Source of the DNA: Gallionellaceae bacterium UBA6222
Lineage (GTDB): Bacteria; Pseudomonadota; Gammaproteobacteria; Burkholderiales; Gallionellaceae
NCBI GenBank assembly: GCA_002421915.1
Contig: DISA01000021.1
Span: 1 to 5,596, forward strand
Direction of reading: 5' to 3'
DNA length: 5,596 nucleotides
Under the pieces are notes generated by a model. The model was not told the origin of the DNA. It did no database searches and was given only the letters and a program-made list of their open reading frames with translations. The stretch's first letter is position 1, and the number at the start of each line of letters is the position of its first letter. The translations under genes were made by a program, and so were the position numbers. This document shows positions 4,348 to 5,596 of this stretch, piece by piece.

Positions 4348-5596
4348 TCACAGCTTGACCGCGTGCTCGCGCGTGTCATGGAACACCACCTTGGGCCAGC
4401 GCTCCTGCGTCAGCCGCAGATTGACACTGTTCGGCGCTAGATAAGCCAGGTTGCCCGCCGCGTCGACGGCAAGGTTGTGCGACAGCGCTTTCTGAAAATC
4501 GGCAAACACTTTGGCATCGTCGCAAGTCACCCAGCGCGCGGTGCTGACGCTGGCGCTTTCGAACATCGCATCGACACCATACTCACCCTGCAAGCGACTG
4601 GCCACCACGTCGAACTGCAACATGCCGACCGCGCCCAGAATCAAGTCGCCGCCATCCACCGGCTTGAACACCTGTACTGCGCCCTCTTCGCCCAGTTGCT
4701 GCAATCCCTTGTGTAACTGCTTCACCTTGATCGGGTTGCGAATACGCACCGAGCGGAAAAAGTCCGGCGCAAAATACGGGATACCGGTGAACTGCAACAC
4801 TTCACCTTCGGAAAAACTGTCGCCGATCTGCATGTTGCCGTGGTTGGGCAAGCCGATGATGTCGCCCGCATAGGCTTCTTCCACCTGCTCACGGCTGGAA
4901 GCCATAAAGGTCACCACGTTGGATACACGGATCTCGCGGTTGATGCGCAGATGCCTGATCTTCATGCCGCGCTCGAAATGACCTGAGCACACGCGTAAAA
5001 AGGCGATGCGGTCGCGGTGATTGGCGTCCATGTTGGCCTGAATCTTGAACACGAAACCGGAAAATCCCTGTTCGGCGGGATCGACGCTGCGCACGGTGGC
5101 ATCGCGCCCGATCGGCGCGGGCGCCCAGTCCAGCAGCGCATCCAGAATCTCGCGCACGCCGAAATTATTGATGGCAGAACCGAAAAACACGGGAGTTTGT
5201 TTGCCGTCGAGGAAACGTTGCAGATCAAAAGGGTGCGATGCGCCGTTCACCAGCTCCACTTCCATCTTTAGCTGCTCGATCTCCAGCGGAAACATCCCGG
5301 CCAGACGCGGATTGTCGATGCCCTTGATGATTTCAAATTCCTGTGTGTCGCGCTCCTCACCCGCCTCGAACAGCATGATCTCGTCGCGAATCAAGTGATA
5401 CACGCCGCGAAATGTCTTGCCCATACCGATTGGCCAGGTTACCGGCGCGCACTGGATATTGAGCACCGATTCCACTTCGTCCAGCAGGTTCAGCGGATCG
5501 CGCACTTCGCGGTCCATTTTATTGATGAAAGTAATGATGGGTGTGTTGCGCATGCGGCAGACGTTGAGCAACTTGATCGTCTGCGCTTCCACGCCC
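4348..5596 (-). CDS. prfC: Peptide chain release factor 3, partial (5' end outside window)
   Basis: RF3 is a translational GTPase that promotes recycling of RF1/RF2 after peptide release and takes part in post-peptidyl-transfer quality control. The visible 415 residues start in the GTPase domain: GVEAQTIKLL, then TPIITFINKMDRE, whose NKMD (5523-5512) is the G4 guanine-specificity motif. VTWPIGMGKTFRGVYHL and PVFFGSAINNFGV follow. FSGFVFKIQANMDANHRDR opens domain II, and EEGAVQVF, AVGMLQFDVV, TARWV, NLAYLAPNSVNL and TQERWPKV complete the RF3-specific C-terminal part. The frame remains open to the window edge, so GTG 5592 is internal. About 115 N-terminal residues with the P-loop (G1-G3) are missing, judged against the 529-residue E. 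coli protein. The QANMD and C-terminal motifs distinguish it from EF-G and other GTPases. Its TGA directly precedes the arfB ATG with no gap, giving a termination/rescue operon. Confidence 0.97.
   Translation of the reverse strand, partial: GVEAQTIKLLNVCRMRNTPIITFINKMDREVRDPLNLLDEVESVLNIQCAPVTWPIGMGKTFRGVYHLIRDEIMLFEAGEERDTQEFEIIKGIDNPRLAGMFPLEIEQLKMEVELVNGASHPFDLQRFLDGKQTPVFFGSAINNFGVREILDALLDWAPAPIGRDATVRSVDPAEQGFSGFVFKIQANMDANHRDRIAFLRVCSGHFERGMKIRHLRINREIRVSNVVTFMASSREQVEEAYAGDIIGLPNHGNMQIGDSFSEGEVLQFTGIPYFAPDFFRSVRIRNPIKVKQLHKGLQQLGEEGAVQVFKPVDGGDLILGAVGMLQFDVVASRLQGEYGVDAMFESASVSTARWVTCDDAKVFADFQKALSHNLAVDAAGNLAYLAPNSVNLRLTQERWPKVVFHDTREHAVKL

Noticed and set aside
4348..5592. A complete 414-residue GTPase starting at GTG 5592.
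   Set aside because: The frame continues to the window edge, and the segment matches RF3 from about residue 117 onward. The P-loop part lies outside the window.

Overview
The window is a compact, GC-rich stretch of bacterial chromosome. It holds seven protein-coding genes and no RNA gene, insertion sequence, CRISPR array or phage gene that I can see. The protein sequences (lipoyl synthase, RF3, ArfB, DUF853 ATPase) look proteobacterial. The style of the lipoyl synthase C-terminus and of the small Gln/Val-rich protein suggests a betaproteobacterium, possibly of the Gallionella/Sideroxydans type. That placement rests on memory of similar sequences and is tentative.

Layout, left to right. (1) 1-573, plus strand: the C-terminal 190 residues of lipoyl synthase (lipA), cut by the window's left edge. 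(2) 588-794, minus strand: a 68-residue protein of unknown function that converges on lipA and has a near-ideal ribosome binding site. (3) 795-903: a divergent intergenic region. (4) 904-2385, plus strand: a HerA/FtsK-type P-loop ATPase of the DUF853 (YjgR) family. (5) 2389-3105, plus strand, 3 bases downstream: an AlkD-type DNA alkylation repair glycosylase with all four expected active-site residues. (6) 3164-3937, plus strand: an endonuclease/exonuclease/phosphatase (EEP) family hydrolase, possibly with its own promoter. (7) 4347-3934, minus strand: arfB, a ribosome-rescue peptidyl-tRNA hydrolase that overlaps the EEP gene tail to tail by 4 bases. (8) 5596-4348, minus strand: prfC (release factor 3), cut by the right edge, whose stop codon directly abuts the arfB start.

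Two groups suggest joint function. On the minus strand, prfC and arfB form a translation termination and ribosome-rescue pair with stop and start in contact (TGA|ATG), so coupled translation is likely. On the plus strand, the DUF853 ATPase, AlkD-like glycosylase and EEP hydrolase run in the same direction. The first two are almost certainly co-transcribed. A link to DNA repair is reasonable for AlkD but only inferred for the other two.

I do not see convincing evidence of an entirely new system. The least explained items are the 68-residue protein, the ATPase-glycosylase-hydrolase cluster and the tight prfC-arfB junction.
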